Made by a program: the position numbers and the translations under genes. From Bacillota bacterium (lineage in GTDB: Bacteria > Bacillota > Clostridia > Acetivibrionales > DTU013): 64,000 nucleotides of DNA. The stretch covers positions 1 to 64,000 of the forward strand of contig JAEXNT010000070.1 in NCBI GenBank assembly GCA_023439545.1, read 5' to 3'. The notes under the pieces are model-generated. The model searched no databases and was not told where the DNA came from. It saw nothing but the letters and a program-made list of their open reading frames with translations. Shown in pieces: positions 1 to 8,690 of this stretch (the first letter of the stretch is position 1; every line of letters begins with the position of its first letter).

Positions 1-1
1 T

Positions 2-70
2 ACCGAACTGGCTGCAGTCGCAGCATACATCTCACTGGTATTTGCCGCCGCGTTCGTCATCGTGAGGTGA
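2..70 (+). CDS. C-terminal tail of an upstream membrane protein (partial)
   Basis: An open frame enters from the left edge and stops with TGA at 68-70. The visible 22 residues are mostly hydrophobic (ending AAAFVIVR), so they look like a final membrane helix. The stop lies 10 bp before the TrkH gene, so the two are probably cotranscribed. Too little is present to name the product; a transporter partner of TrkH is possible, but TrkA normally does not end in a membrane helix. Confidence 0.45.
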   Translation, partial: TELAAVAAYISLVFAAAFVIVR

Positions 71-80
71 AATACTGGAA

Positions 81-1613
81 ATGGCCGGAAGCAGAACAAA
101 CAGTGTCGAGATCATCAGTTATTATACGGGTTTTATTGTGTTGTGCATTACTTCCTTGATGGTAATCCCGATTGTCACTTCACTTGCTTTCGGAGAGATT
201 GCCGCGTTGTTGGATTTTTCCATAAGTATTGCAATTTCTGCGATTGCCGGATTGATTCTGATGGTGATCGGCTTACGGGCAAAAGAAAGTAAAGCGAACA
301 TGCAGTGGAGGCACGGTTTTGCCGTTGCTGCTCTCTCATGGATCATATTGACGATTTTATGCGCGATTCCATACCGGTTGAGCGGCCACACCGCCTCCTT
401 CCTGGATGCCTGCTTTGATGTAATGAGCGGCTTTACGACAACGGGCATGGTTCTCACGCAGGATCTGGACCATATATCCTCCGGACTGAATATGTGGAGG
501 CACATGCTGACATTTATCGGTGGTCAGGGTATGATAGTCCTCGCGCTGACATTCCTGGGAAAGGGAATGGGCGGAGCCTATAAAATGTATGTCGGGGAAG
601 CAAAAGACATAGAGCTTGTCCCGAATGTCAAAGGCACCGCGAAGCAAATATGGAAAATTAGTTTCGTGTATATGGTAATCGGAACGGCCTTATTATGGAC
701 AATTGGGCTTATGATCGGTCTGCAGCCCGTATCCGCATTTTTCAACGCGCTTTATATGTTTGAATCTTCATGGAGTACGGGCGGGTTTGCGCCGTACTCC
801 CAGAACATCATGTATTACCACAGTGCAATATATGAATCGGCTGCCGTTATTATATTTATCCTTGGTTCGTTCAACTTCGGCCTGCATTACGCGGTATGGC
901 AGGGTAAACGGAAAGAAATCTTCAAAAATATTGAAACGAGAAGTTTCTTTATCACCTCTCTCGGAGCATGCTTGCTGGCTCTTACAGGGCTAGCCGGACT
1001 GAAAATATATCCTGACGCCGTCGCAGGCTTCAGGAGGATTGTATTTAACGTACTTTCGGCGCATACGACGACGGGACTCGGTTCTATTTATGCCAGGCAG
1101 TTCGCTCTGGAATGGGGCGATTTCGGGATACTTATAATGATCCTGGCCATGCTGATTGGGGGTTCCGCCTGTTCGACTGCCGGAGGCTTTAAAGGCTTGA
1201 GGGTGGGAGTTCTGTTTAAAGGCCTGATCGCGGATATCAGGAAGCTGATTTCTTCTGAAACGAGCCTGAAGGTGTACAAATTTCATCACATAAAGGATCA
1301 TGTTCTGGAAGACGGCTTGATCAAATCGTCCGCGATCATCATTGTCTGCTATATCGCGGTGTTTTCTGCCGGAACACTGCTGGGAACATATTATGGATAT
1401 CCACTTTCAGATTCAGCTTTCGAAGCTGCTTCCATAACCGGTAACGTCGGTCTGTCCATAGGTATTACAGTACCCTCCATGCCTGCGGTCATGAAGGTTT
1501 ATTATATCATCGCAATGTATCTTGGACGGCTTGAATTCCTTTCCGTATTTGCCCTGATTGGTTATATAGGCGGAGGTATTAAAAAATCATGCCTAAAATA
1601 TATAAAGCACTAA
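81..1613 (+). CDS. trkH: TrkH/KtrB-family potassium uptake protein
   Basis: Membrane subunit of a Trk/Ktr-type potassium uptake system, 510 residues, within the usual range for the family. Four pore-loop segments typical of the superfamily are visible: SGFTTTGMV, WSTGGFAPYS, AHTTTGLGSI and ASITGNVGLS, each with the selectivity glycine; hydrophobic helices lie between them. TrkH proteins normally work with a cytoplasmic RCK subunit (TrkA/KtrA), and none is seen in this window. The last 25 bp overlap the next gene, and a KdpD/KdpE-like pair follows, so expression probably responds to potassium or turgor. The ATG at 81 has only a weak ribosome binding site, in keeping with coupling to the truncated upstream gene. 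Family assignment is firm; the transported ion is inferred from the family. Confidence 0.93.
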   Translation: MAGSRTNSVEIISYYTGFIVLCITSLMVIPIVTSLAFGEIAALLDFSISIAISAIAGLILMVIGLRAKESKANMQWRHGFAVAALSWIILTILCAIPYRLSGHTASFLDACFDVMSGFTTTGMVLTQDLDHISSGLNMWRHMLTFIGGQGMIVLALTFLGKGMGGAYKMYVGEAKDIELVPNVKGTAKQIWKISFVYMVIGTALLWTIGLMIGLQPVSAFFNALYMFESSWSTGGFAPYSQNIMYYHSAIYESAAVIIFILGSFNFGLHYAVWQGKRKEIFKNIETRSFFITSLGACLLALTGLAGLKIYPDAVAGFRRIVFNVLSAHTTTGLGSIYARQFALEWGDFGILIMILAMLIGGSACSTAGGFKGLRVGVLFKGLIADIRKLISSETSLKVYKFHHIKDHVLEDGLIKSSAIIIVCYIAVFSAGTLLGTYYGYPLSDSAFEAASITGNVGLSIGITVPSMPAVMKVYYIIAMYLGRLEFLSVFALIGYIGGGIKKSCLKYIKH

Positions 1614-2098
1614 TAATTATTTTATTAGCCGTATTTATTCTTCCGGTAAATGTAAAGGCGGACGCGGTAACCGTTATAAATGATCTGATCGAAAATGCGA
1701 AGGAGTTGGACGGATGGGAGGTCATAATTCAGGGCGAGGTTATAGGAGAACGCATGGATAGGGGAACCCACTCATGGATCAACGTCAATGACGGTACCAA
1801 TGCCATCGGAGTATGGCTGGACAAAAATGATGCTTTAAGGATTTCAAAATATGGTAACTATAAATATAAGGGTGATAAGTTGATAATAACCGGCATATTC
1901 AACAGAGCCTGCAGCGAGCACGGCGGTGAAGCAGATCTGCACGCAGGCGCTCCTGTTGAAATATCGGAAAAAGGCTACCGCTTAAAGGAGCAGATACCGC
2001 TATCAAAAATAATATCTGCGGTTACATTGCTTCCTGTTTCCTTATTTTTTCTGATATACTTTTTTGTGAGGTCAAGAATAAAGGATGGCAAGCAATAG
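1589..2098 (+). CDS. Secreted, membrane-anchored OB-fold protein
   Basis: A 169-residue protein with an N-terminal signal-like helix (about residues 5-24), a central soluble domain and a C-terminal membrane helix (about 141-160) followed by a basic tail. The central part (IIQGEVIGER, then SWINVNDGTNAIGVWL, later LIITGIFN) has the strand pattern of a nucleic-acid-type OB fold. The predicted topology puts this domain outside the cell, so nucleic-acid binding is doubtful. The gene overlaps trkH by 25 bp and sits 11 bp before the histidine kinase gene, which suggests a role linked to potassium transport or its sensing. That role is inferred from position only. Confidence 0.6.
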   Translation: MPKIYKALIIILLAVFILPVNVKADAVTVINDLIENAKELDGWEVIIQGEVIGERMDRGTHSWINVNDGTNAIGVWLDKNDALRISKYGNYKYKGDKLIITGIFNRACSEHGGEADLHAGAPVEISEKGYRLKEQIPLSKIISAVTLLPVSLFFLIYFFVRSRIKDGKQ

Positions 2099-2109
2099 GA
2101 GGGGTCAAA

Positions 2110-3579
2110 TTGAGTAAGTCTGTTGCGGCTGAATTCAATTTCAGAATAGGTATGAAAGACGCGGCAATCACTTTTTCCCTTAACATCGCGGCTACGGCTT
2201 TATCTTTACTGAGCAGGTATATGGGTCTATCGGAGGTAAATGTTGTTGTAATATACCTTTTATCCGTATTGATAACCTCCCGTTACACCAGAGGATATGC
2301 TTACGGAATAGCGGCTTCCTTTATTTCGATGTTATCCTTTAATTTCTTTTTCACCGAGCCTTTGTACACTCTTAGCGTCTATAACAGCAGCTACATTTTT
2401 ACTTTTATTGTAATGCTTTTTGCAGCAATTTTCACCTGCACGCTGACAAGTAAGCTGGTAAGTCTCAGGGAGCTTGCCAATGAACGCGAGAATCAGGCGC
2501 AGATACTTTATAATATAATAAGTTCTCTGGCAAAAACGGGAGGCGTATCCGATGTTGCAGCAGTTTCGGCACAGTGCCTGTCAAATCTGCTTGATTGCGA
2601 TGTTACCTGTATAGTGATGCAGTCTAATGAAAATCAGGCGCATAAATTGAAAGCCGAAAAGGCTAGCCGGAAAATCATATCCGACAACATTACAATTATT
2701 GAAATCGAAAAAATAAAAGATAATTTTAATATATTGCCTATAAAGGTGCGAGGCAGAGTCATCTGCCTGATTTGCCTGCCCAAGACGCTTGACGTCATGA
2801 ATGATGCAAAGCAGTTTCTTTTGGATTCGGTGGTCATGCAAATCGCAATATCCATGGAGCGTGAGCTGCTAACAGGTGAAAAGGAAACGGCGAAGGCTGA
2901 AACCGAACACGAAAGGCTGAAGAGCAATCTTCTCAGGGCTATCTCACACGATCTGAGAACACCTCTTGCCGGGATCACAGGCGCAGCGGAAATGCTTCTC
3001 CACAATTTGAAGGAAGATGACAATATAAAGCTCGTCCAGGGAATATACGAAGACTCGGGCTGGCTCACCCGCCTGGTTGAGAATGTACTGAGCCTGACCA
3101 GGATACAGGAGGGACGGCTTTCGCTCAATATCAGGCCGGAGGTGGTTGAAGAAATAGTTGCGGAGGCTATTAACCGCGCTTCGAAATATGCTCCCGACCA
3201 CAGGATCTTGATTTCTGTCCCGGATAAAGTATTATTCATTCCGATGGATGGGAAGCTTATCGAGCAGGTAATTATCAATCTGGTCGACAATGCTATCAAG
3301 CATACGGCGCCGACAAACGAAATAGTTGTCTCAGTATGGCTGGATAAGGAAAAAGCCTGGTTTGAAGTATCCGATAACGGATCGGGGATCGATCCGGAGG
3401 ATCTGCCCAGGATATTCGACATGTTTTATGTTTCCGATAAGTCCCATACCGATGCAAGAAGAGGAATCGGCCTTGGTCTTGCCATATGCAGGTCTATTGT
3501 GAATTACCACGGCGGTGAGATTTATGCGGAAAACAATAATTCGGGCGGCTCTGCATTCAGGTTTTACCTGAACACTTAG
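2110..3579 (+). CDS. KdpD-like sensor histidine kinase lacking the N-terminal KdpD domain
   Basis: 489 residues, TTG start behind AGGAGGGG. Order: four membrane helices of the DUF4118/KdpD type (about residues 15-120), a linker and GAF-like region (about 130-250), a HisKA domain with SHDLRTPL (His280 is the likely phosphorylation site), and a HATPase domain with N, G1 and G2 boxes (LVDNAIKHT, DNGSGI, GIGLGLAI). Full KdpD proteins are about 900 residues and begin with a universal-stress/KdpD sensor region, which is absent here; such short forms occur in Gram-positive bacteria. It follows trkH and the OB-fold gene and precedes the response regulator by 11 bp. No kdpFABC genes are nearby, so TrkH may be the target. 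That is inference. Confidence 0.88.
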   Translation: MSKSVAAEFNFRIGMKDAAITFSLNIAATALSLLSRYMGLSEVNVVVIYLLSVLITSRYTRGYAYGIAASFISMLSFNFFFTEPLYTLSVYNSSYIFTFIVMLFAAIFTCTLTSKLVSLRELANERENQAQILYNIISSLAKTGGVSDVAAVSAQCLSNLLDCDVTCIVMQSNENQAHKLKAEKASRKIISDNITIIEIEKIKDNFNILPIKVRGRVICLICLPKTLDVMNDAKQFLLDSVVMQIAISMERELLTGEKETAKAETEHERLKSNLLRAISHDLRTPLAGITGAAEMLLHNLKEDDNIKLVQGIYEDSGWLTRLVENVLSLTRIQEGRLSLNIRPEVVEEIVAEAINRASKYAPDHRILISVPDKVLFIPMDGKLIEQVIINLVDNAIKHTAPTNEIVVSVWLDKEKAWFEVSDNGSGIDPEDLPRIFDMFYVSDKSHTDARRGIGLGLAICRSIVNYHGGEIYAENNNSGGSAFRFYLNT

Positions 3580-3590
3580 GAGGGATTTTT

Positions 3591-4274
3591 ATGGGATTGT
3601 TGCTGATTGTCGAGGATGATAAACAAATTCGCAAATTCATTGATTTCTCACTTAGGTCACAGGGATATGAATGTATTGAAGCATCGACTGGGAAAACGGC
3701 AATGAGTATGATTGCGACCCAGAATCCGACAGCCATTATTCTGGATCTGGGTCTGCCGGATATGGACGGGATCGATATAATAAGGCAGGTGCGCGAGTTT
3801 TCTGAGATTCCGATCGTAGTTGTTTCAGCCCGCGATCAAGACAAGGAGAAGGTTGAAGCGCTGGATGCGGGAGCGGATGATTATCTGACGAAGCCTTTCA
3901 GCATCAATGAACTGCTTGCGCGCATACGCGTCGTATTCCGGCATAGCGGGGTTAAAAGGGATGATACCGTAAATATATATAAGGTTGCAGATCTTGAAAT
4001 AGATATGGAAAAGCACAGGGTAACACTCGAAGGTATGGATATTCATTTTACGGCAACGGAATATAACGTTCTTACTCTTTTAGCCATGAATGCAGGTAAG
4101 GTGCTGACCTATAATTATATCCTTAAGCAAGTATGGGGTTACAGTCTTGAGAACGATATTCAGTCATTGAGAGTGTTTATGGCTAATATCCGGAGGAAAC
4201 TTGAAAAGAATCCTGCGAAACCTCGTTATATTTTGACCGAAGTAGGCGTTGGATACCGCTTTGCAGATGAGTGA
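3591..4274 (+). CDS. KdpE-like OmpR-family response regulator
   Basis: 227 residues. The receiver domain (1-120) carries the acidic pair ED at 8-9, the phospho-acceptor Asp52 in ILDLGLPDMDG, the Ser/Thr switch in VVSARD and the Lys in YLTKPF. The winged-helix DNA-binding domain (about 130-225) contains ATEYNVLTLLAMNAGKVL and ends GVGYRFADE, the usual OmpR/PhoB ending. It is the partner of the kinase 11 bp upstream and has a good AGGAGG site before the ATG. It is probably the last gene of the trkH operon, since the fba gene 167 bp downstream has its own promoter-like sequence. DNA targets cannot be read from this window. Confidence 0.92.
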   Translation: MGLLLIVEDDKQIRKFIDFSLRSQGYECIEASTGKTAMSMIATQNPTAIILDLGLPDMDGIDIIRQVREFSEIPIVVVSARDQDKEKVEALDAGADDYLTKPFSINELLARIRVVFRHSGVKRDDTVNIYKVADLEIDMEKHRVTLEGMDIHFTATEYNVLTLLAMNAGKVLTYNYILKQVWGYSLENDIQSLRVFMANIRRKLEKNPAKPRYILTEVGVGYRFADE

Positions 4275-4332
4275 CTGCTTCTCTGACTATGTCCAATCTT
4301 TTATTCGTAAATTAAGGTTAATAATTAAAAAC

Positions 4333-4360
4333 TTGATTTTAAAAAGGAATCTGGTAAAAT
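4333..4360 (+). promoter_or_regulatory. Candidate sigma-A promoter for fba
   Basis: TTGATT at 4333-4338 and TAAAAT at 4355-4360 with a 16-bp spacer, in AT-rich DNA about 80 bp before the aldolase start. Supported by sequence match only. Confidence 0.5.
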
Positions 4361-4440
4361 TAATATGATAAATTTGTAACAATACATAATCTATCAAAGT
4401 TTAGCAATATTAAATAATATAAAATGAAGGAGTTGTTCTT

Positions 4441-5370
4441 ATGCCACTGGTTACATCTACCGAAATGTTCAAAAAAGCATATGCAGGCGGGTATGCTATA
4501 GGCGCTTTCAACGTAAACAACATGGAAATCGTTCAGGGTATTACCGAAGCCGCCAAGGAAGTCAACGCTCCGCTGATCCTGCAGGTATCCTCGGGCGCCA
4601 GGAAATATGCGAACCATACATACCTGATGAAGCTCGTAGAAGCTGCAATTATTGAAACAGGTCTGCCGATCTGCCTGCACCTCGATCACGGTGATACGTT
4701 CGAACTCTGCAAATCCTGTGTCGACGGCGGTTTTACTTCTGTTATGATCGACGGTTCGCATCATTCGTTTGAAGACAACATAAAATTGACCAAGCAGGTC
4801 GTCGAATACGCACACGCTCACGGCGTAGTGGTTGAAGGCGAACTTGGCAGGCTTGCAGGAGTGGAAGACGACGTAAAGGTTTCCGCGGAAGATTCTTCCT
4901 ATACAAGGCCTGAAGAAGTGGAAGAGTTCGTTACCAAGACGGGCGTCGATTCACTGGCTATCGCTATCGGAACAAGCCACGGCGCATTCAAGTTCAAAGG
5001 CGAACCCAAGCTCAGATTCGACATACTCGATGAAGTTTCAAAAAGGCTCCCGGGCTTCCCGATAGTACTCCACGGCGCTTCCTCTGTTATCCCCGAATTC
5101 GTTGAAAAGATCAACAAGTACGGCGGAAACATGCCGGGCGCAAAGGGCGTGCCGGAGGATATGCTCAGACAGGCCGCAAGGTCCGCAGTCTGCAAGATCA
5201 ACATAGATTCCGACTTGAGGCTTGCCATGACAGGTACGGTCAGGGAATACTTCGCACAGCATCCCGATCACTTCGATCCCAGGCAGTATCTCGGACCGGC
5301 TAGACTTGCCATCAAGGAACTCGTAAAGAACAAGCTCATCAACGTTCTCGGCTGCGACGGCAAAGCCTGA
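4441..5370 (+). CDS. fba: Class II fructose-1,6-bisphosphate aldolase
   Basis: Zinc-dependent aldolase that interconverts fructose 1,6-bisphosphate with dihydroxyacetone phosphate and glyceraldehyde 3-phosphate in glycolysis and gluconeogenesis. 309 residues, normal for the class IIA/B bacterial form. Seen: the N-terminal AIGAFNVNN, the catalytic Asp and first zinc His in HLDHGDTFE (Asp82, His83), VEGELGRLAG with a metal-site Glu, IGTSHGAFKF, LHGASSV, and KINIDSDLR near the phosphate site. It stands as a single transcription unit with an AAGGAG ribosome site and its own promoter, and a terminator-like hairpin follows. The tagatose-bisphosphate aldolase is the main alternative, but the pattern and length favour Fba. 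Confidence 0.96.
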   Translation: MPLVTSTEMFKKAYAGGYAIGAFNVNNMEIVQGITEAAKEVNAPLILQVSSGARKYANHTYLMKLVEAAIIETGLPICLHLDHGDTFELCKSCVDGGFTSVMIDGSHHSFEDNIKLTKQVVEYAHAHGVVVEGELGRLAGVEDDVKVSAEDSSYTRPEEVEEFVTKTGVDSLAIAIGTSHGAFKFKGEPKLRFDILDEVSKRLPGFPIVLHGASSVIPEFVEKINKYGGNMPGAKGVPEDMLRQAARSAVCKINIDSDLRLAMTGTVREYFAQHPDHFDPRQYLGPARLAIKELVKNKLINVLGCDGKA

Positions 5371-5404
5371 TCTGATAAAGCATAAAAATTTATAATCGCC
5401 CTAA

Positions 5405-5434
5405 AGACCGCACTTTGTATGAAGCGCGGCCTTT
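5405..5434 (+). terminator. Probable rho-independent terminator after fba
   Basis: An imperfect GC-rich hairpin (GACCGCACTT pairing with GAAGCGCGGCC, with two mismatches) is followed by TTTT. It lies about 35 bp after the fba stop. Confidence 0.5.
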
Positions 5435-5487
5435 TCATCTGAATAATACGCCCCGAACCGTTAATACTAGGTTGGGGGTGTTGTTAT

Positions 5488-6588
5488 TTGCGCACAAAAA
5501 TAGGTATCCCTAGAAGCTTGTTCTATTACAAGTTCATACCGTTCTGGGATAGCTTCTTTGCCGGGCTGGGGGCTGAAGTCGTCGTGTCCGGACCTACGAA
5601 TAAAATAATACTCGATAATGGGGTAAAAAACTGCGTAGACGAAGCCTGCCTGCCAATCAAGCTATTTTTCGGGCATGTGCTCGAGCTTAAGGATAAAGCG
5701 GATTATATCCTCGTGCCGAGGTTCACCAGCATTTCGAAGAAAGAATACGTATGTCCTGAGTTCGGGGGGCTGCCGGATGTGATACGCCATTCTCTGAAAG
5801 ACCTTCCTCCCTTGATAACTACCGAGATCAATCTCAGGAGAACAGGAAAGGGCGGTATCGAAGCCGCGATAGAGATGGCTGCTGAAATCGGGGTCGACAG
5901 GAAGAAGGCTACCGCAGCTTATAAGCAGGCACTGGAAGTCCAGAAGCAAAAAGGCGGCGCCTTTGCAATGGACCAGTATTTCGGGGACGCACCGAAACGG
6001 GACACAGGGACAGGGACCTTGTCCCATTTGCCGGGTAATTTACCGATAAATTCAGACCCTTTATACAGCCGGTCAAACGGAACAAAAGAACCGTCCCTGC
6101 GTTTCGATGGAACAAAAGAACCGTCCCTGCGTTTCGTCGGGAAGCTCAGGGTTGCTGTGATAGGCCATCCTTATAACATTTATGACAGGTTCATAAGTAT
6201 GGATATTCTTGGTAAGCTGAAGAAATATGGCGTTGATATTAAAACTATTGAAATGGTAGGAGAGGATTATGCCAACAAGCAGGCGGCGAAACTCAAAAAG
6301 CCGATGTTCTGGTATTATGGAAGGACCGCCTACGGAGCGGCGCTTCATCTGGCTTCTTCGGGTGAGATAGACGGCATGATCTGCGTCACAAGCTTCGGGT
6401 GCGGCGTCGATTCTTTCGTGAACGATATGATAGAGCGCAGGATCAGGAAGGAATATAAAATACCGCTAATAATAATGACAATTGATGAGCATTCGGGCGA
6501 AGCAGGCTTCAACACGAGGCTTGAGGCGTTTGTAGACATGCTGCAATGGAGAAGGACGAATGAAGATAACGTTTCCGCATCTTGGTAA
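5488..6588 (+). CDS. Acyl-CoA dehydratase activase-related protein (DUF2229) with an in-frame repeat insertion
   Basis: 366 residues, TTG start (MRTKIGIPRSLFYYKFIP) behind a G-rich site. N-terminal DUF2229-type features: IPRSLFYYK, a Cys pair near CVDEACLPIK, and VPRFTSISKKEYVCPEFGG. The C-terminal part has VAVIGHPYNIYDRF, CVTSFGCGVDSFV and TIDEHSGEAGFNTRLEAF. In many Clostridia such proteins sit beside, or are fused to, a BadF/BcrA/HgdC ATPase. The next two genes complete that set, with overlaps of 29 and 59 bp. Residues about 171-217 (nt 6001-6137) are not family sequence: they derive from a palindromic repeat and two tandem copies of a 30-bp repeat giving GTKEPSLRFD twice. The frame stays open. 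Substrate unknown. Confidence 0.85.
   Translation: MRTKIGIPRSLFYYKFIPFWDSFFAGLGAEVVVSGPTNKIILDNGVKNCVDEACLPIKLFFGHVLELKDKADYILVPRFTSISKKEYVCPEFGGLPDVIRHSLKDLPPLITTEINLRRTGKGGIEAAIEMAAEIGVDRKKATAAYKQALEVQKQKGGAFAMDQYFGDAPKRDTGTGTLSHLPGNLPINSDPLYSRSNGTKEPSLRFDGTKEPSLRFVGKLRVAVIGHPYNIYDRFISMDILGKLKKYGVDIKTIEMVGEDYANKQAAKLKKPMFWYYGRTAYGAALHLASSGEIDGMICVTSFGCGVDSFVNDMIERRIRKEYKIPLIIMTIDEHSGEAGFNTRLEAFVDMLQWRRTNEDNVSASW
5999..6137. repeat. REP-like palindrome plus tandem 30-bp repeat inside a coding region
   Basis: Positions 5999-6031 hold the imperfect palindrome GGGACACAGGGACA... ending CCTTGTCCC. Positions 6079-6106 and 6109-6136 are two copies of GGAACAAAAGAACCGTCCCT followed by GCGTTTCG, at a 30-bp period. 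The core AAGAACCGTCC also occurs at about 29361, 57680 (reverse) and 63011. All are translated in frame in the host gene. Confidence 0.8.
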
Positions 6589-7675
6589 TACCTATATTAC
6601 AGTTAAATCGATATTTGACGATCTTGGAATAGATTATGTGATACCGCCTTTCAATAACAAAAAAGCATTGGAACTTGGGACAAGATATGTTTCAGAGATG
6701 GTATGCCTTCCTTTGAAAATAAACATAGGCAACTATATCCAGGCATACGAAATGGGCGCCGATACGATACTGATGGCCGGAGGCTGCGGTCCCTGCAGGT
6801 TTGGCTATTATTCGCAGCTTCATCAGGAAATCCTCAGGGATGCGGGCTATGATATGGAAATAATCACGCTCGAGTCGGTTTATGGAATCGGAGACCTTCT
6901 GGGCAGGGTAAAAAAACTCCTGCCGGATAATGGAGCATATGTGAAATTGCCCGGCGTCATAAAGCGTGCGGTAAAAGTGGCTAAACTCACCGATGAACTG
7001 GAGATGCTTACTTTCAGACTGCGTGCCAGAGAGAGCGAGCCCGGCGGAGTCGACTCGATCTACCGCGCTTTTAAGGAACAGGCTCTCAAAACATATGGAA
7101 CCAAAGGTATAATGAAGCTTCTCGATGAAACGGAAGCCCGCTTGAATTCCGTCGGCCTGAAACCCGGCGCGAAACCGCTCAGGGTTGGCATGGTGGGTGA
7201 GATTTACACAGGGATAGAGCAGTTTGCCAGTTTCGAAATACAGGAAAAACTCGGAAGGATGGGTGTGGAAGCTGACAGGCAAGTGACGGTGAGCAATTGG
7301 ATCGTCGAACACATGCTGAAAAAAGGACTGCATCTTCCGCGGGACTTAAGGTATGCCGAAGCTGCCAGACCCTGGCTCGGCACGATGATCGGAGGACATG
7401 CGCAGGAAACTGTGGGCAATACCGTGTTGTATTCACAGAAGGGCTATGACGGTGTGATACAGATATTTCCGTTTTCGTGCATGCCGGAGATTGTCGCAGA
7501 AAGCCTTTTGCCGCATATAGAGCGGGATCTCGGGATACCGGTGCTTACATTGATAATAGACGAGATGACAGGGGAGGCAGGCTACATGACCAGGGTAGAA
7601 GCCTTTATCGATATGCTTGAGAAGAGAAGGGAGAGTGAAAAATACGAAGGCGGTTGGGCATTATCTTGGAATTGA
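6560..7675 (+). CDS. Acyl-CoA dehydratase activase-related protein (HGD-D-like component)
   Basis: 371 residues, ATG start inside the 3' end of the previous gene. Related to the 2-hydroxyacyl-CoA dehydratase D-type component (HgdB/FldC-like fold). Cys-containing motifs that may hold an iron-sulfur cluster are visible: EMVCLPLKINIGNY, LMAGGCGPCRFGYY and FPFSCMPEIVAE; it ends with TLIIDEMTGEAGYMTR, the same kind of ending as the first gene. The two non-ATPase genes and the activase that follows match the separated modules of large fused activase proteins found in Clostridia. Whether the set acts on a CoA thioester or another substrate cannot be decided here; no CoA-transferase or dehydratase alpha/beta pair lies nearby. 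Confidence 0.85.
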   Translation: MKITFPHLGNTYITVKSIFDDLGIDYVIPPFNNKKALELGTRYVSEMVCLPLKINIGNYIQAYEMGADTILMAGGCGPCRFGYYSQLHQEILRDAGYDMEIITLESVYGIGDLLGRVKKLLPDNGAYVKLPGVIKRAVKVAKLTDELEMLTFRLRARESEPGGVDSIYRAFKEQALKTYGTKGIMKLLDETEARLNSVGLKPGAKPLRVGMVGEIYTGIEQFASFEIQEKLGRMGVEADRQVTVSNWIVEHMLKKGLHLPRDLRYAEAARPWLGTMIGGHAQETVGNTVLYSQKGYDGVIQIFPFSCMPEIVAESLLPHIERDLGIPVLTLIIDEMTGEAGYMTRVEAFIDMLEKRRESEKYEGGWALSWN

Positions 7676-8636
7676 CGTCGGATCGGTAAGTACGAATATT
7701 GTTCTTATCGATCGGGACGGACACAACATATACAGCCAGTACAGGCGCACCAGCGGACAGCCCATCCAGTCTCTTGTGGACGGACTATCGGAGATGGCGG
7801 ATGAGCGCGGATATCCGGATATCGCCGGCGTCGGCGCTACCGGAAGCGGCCGCGAACTGGCTGGCGTGATTGCGGGGGCTGACATAGTCAAGAATGAGAT
7901 TACTTCACATGCCATCGCGGCCCAGTCAGTGGTTCCCGGGGTCAGGACAATACTGGAGATAGGCGGGCAGGATTCGAAAATCATAATTTTAAGAGACGGT
8001 ATAGTATATGATTTTGCAATGAATACGGTCTGCGCCGCGGGTACCGGCTCGTTCCTCGACCGGCAGGCTGCGAGGCTCGGAGTGCCGATCGAGAAATTCG
8101 GCGACCTGGCGCTCAAGTCAACTTCCCCTGTAAGGATAGCGGGAAGATGCGCGGTATTTGCTGAGTCCGATATGATACACAAGCAGCAGTCGGGTCACAG
8201 TAAGGAGGATATCGTCAATGGGCTTTGCGAAGCCCTGGTACGAAATTATCTCAACAATCTCGGCAAAGGCAAGGATATACATGAACCGGTGGTCTTTCAA
8301 GGAGGTGTAGCCGCAAACAGGGGAATAACAGCCGCATTTGAAAGAGCGCTTGGGGTCAGGGTCATAATCCCCGACGATTATGGCGTAATGGGAGCTTACG
8401 GCGCGGCGCTCATCGCCCGGAAGGCAGCCCTATCGGACATCGGCTTCAGTACAAGGTTTGCGGGTTACGATGCGGTAAAAAGGACCTACAGCACGCGAAG
8501 CAGGGAATGCAACGGCTGCGCGGGAATGTGCGAGATAGTGGAACTGCTTTCCGACGGAAAGGTACAAGCCCGTTGGGGAGACCGCTGCGGCAAATGGTCG
8601 GTAAAGCGGGAACAATTATCCAATTTATGCGTCTAA
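7635..8636 (+). CDS. Acyl-CoA dehydratase activase (BcrA/BadF/HgdC ATPase)
   Basis: ATP-driven electron-donating activator of the ASKHA fold. GTG at 7635 is taken as the start because AAGGGA lies just upstream; a TTG at 7617 in the same frame is also possible. Features: N-terminal phosphate loop YLGIDVGSVSTNIVLID, second phosphate motif ILEIGGQDSKII, the cluster Cys in NTVCAAGTGSFLD, a second conserved Cys in GRCAVFAESDMIH, and the adenosine loop VFQGGVAANRGI. The C-terminus has an extra CNGCAGMCE and RCGKW, which is seen when this module belongs to the large DUF2229 system rather than plain HgdC. It overlaps the upstream gene and ends the operon. The dimeric protein would hold a shared 4Fe-4S cluster; this is family knowledge. 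Confidence 0.9.
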   Translation: MKNTKAVGHYLGIDVGSVSTNIVLIDRDGHNIYSQYRRTSGQPIQSLVDGLSEMADERGYPDIAGVGATGSGRELAGVIAGADIVKNEITSHAIAAQSVVPGVRTILEIGGQDSKIIILRDGIVYDFAMNTVCAAGTGSFLDRQAARLGVPIEKFGDLALKSTSPVRIAGRCAVFAESDMIHKQQSGHSKEDIVNGLCEALVRNYLNNLGKGKDIHEPVVFQGGVAANRGITAAFERALGVRVIIPDDYGVMGAYGAALIARKAALSDIGFSTRFAGYDAVKRTYSTRSRECNGCAGMCEIVELLSDGKVQARWGDRCGKWSVKREQLSNLCV

Positions 8637-8690
8637 ACTTTTGAAAGCAGTTGACGGCACATTAACGAACTGCTCAAAAGGAGGATTTAT

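Noticed and set aside
2634..3422. 262-codon minus-strand frame opposite the histidine kinase
   Set aside because: Ser/Ile-rich shadow of a conserved kinase domain; no independent support.
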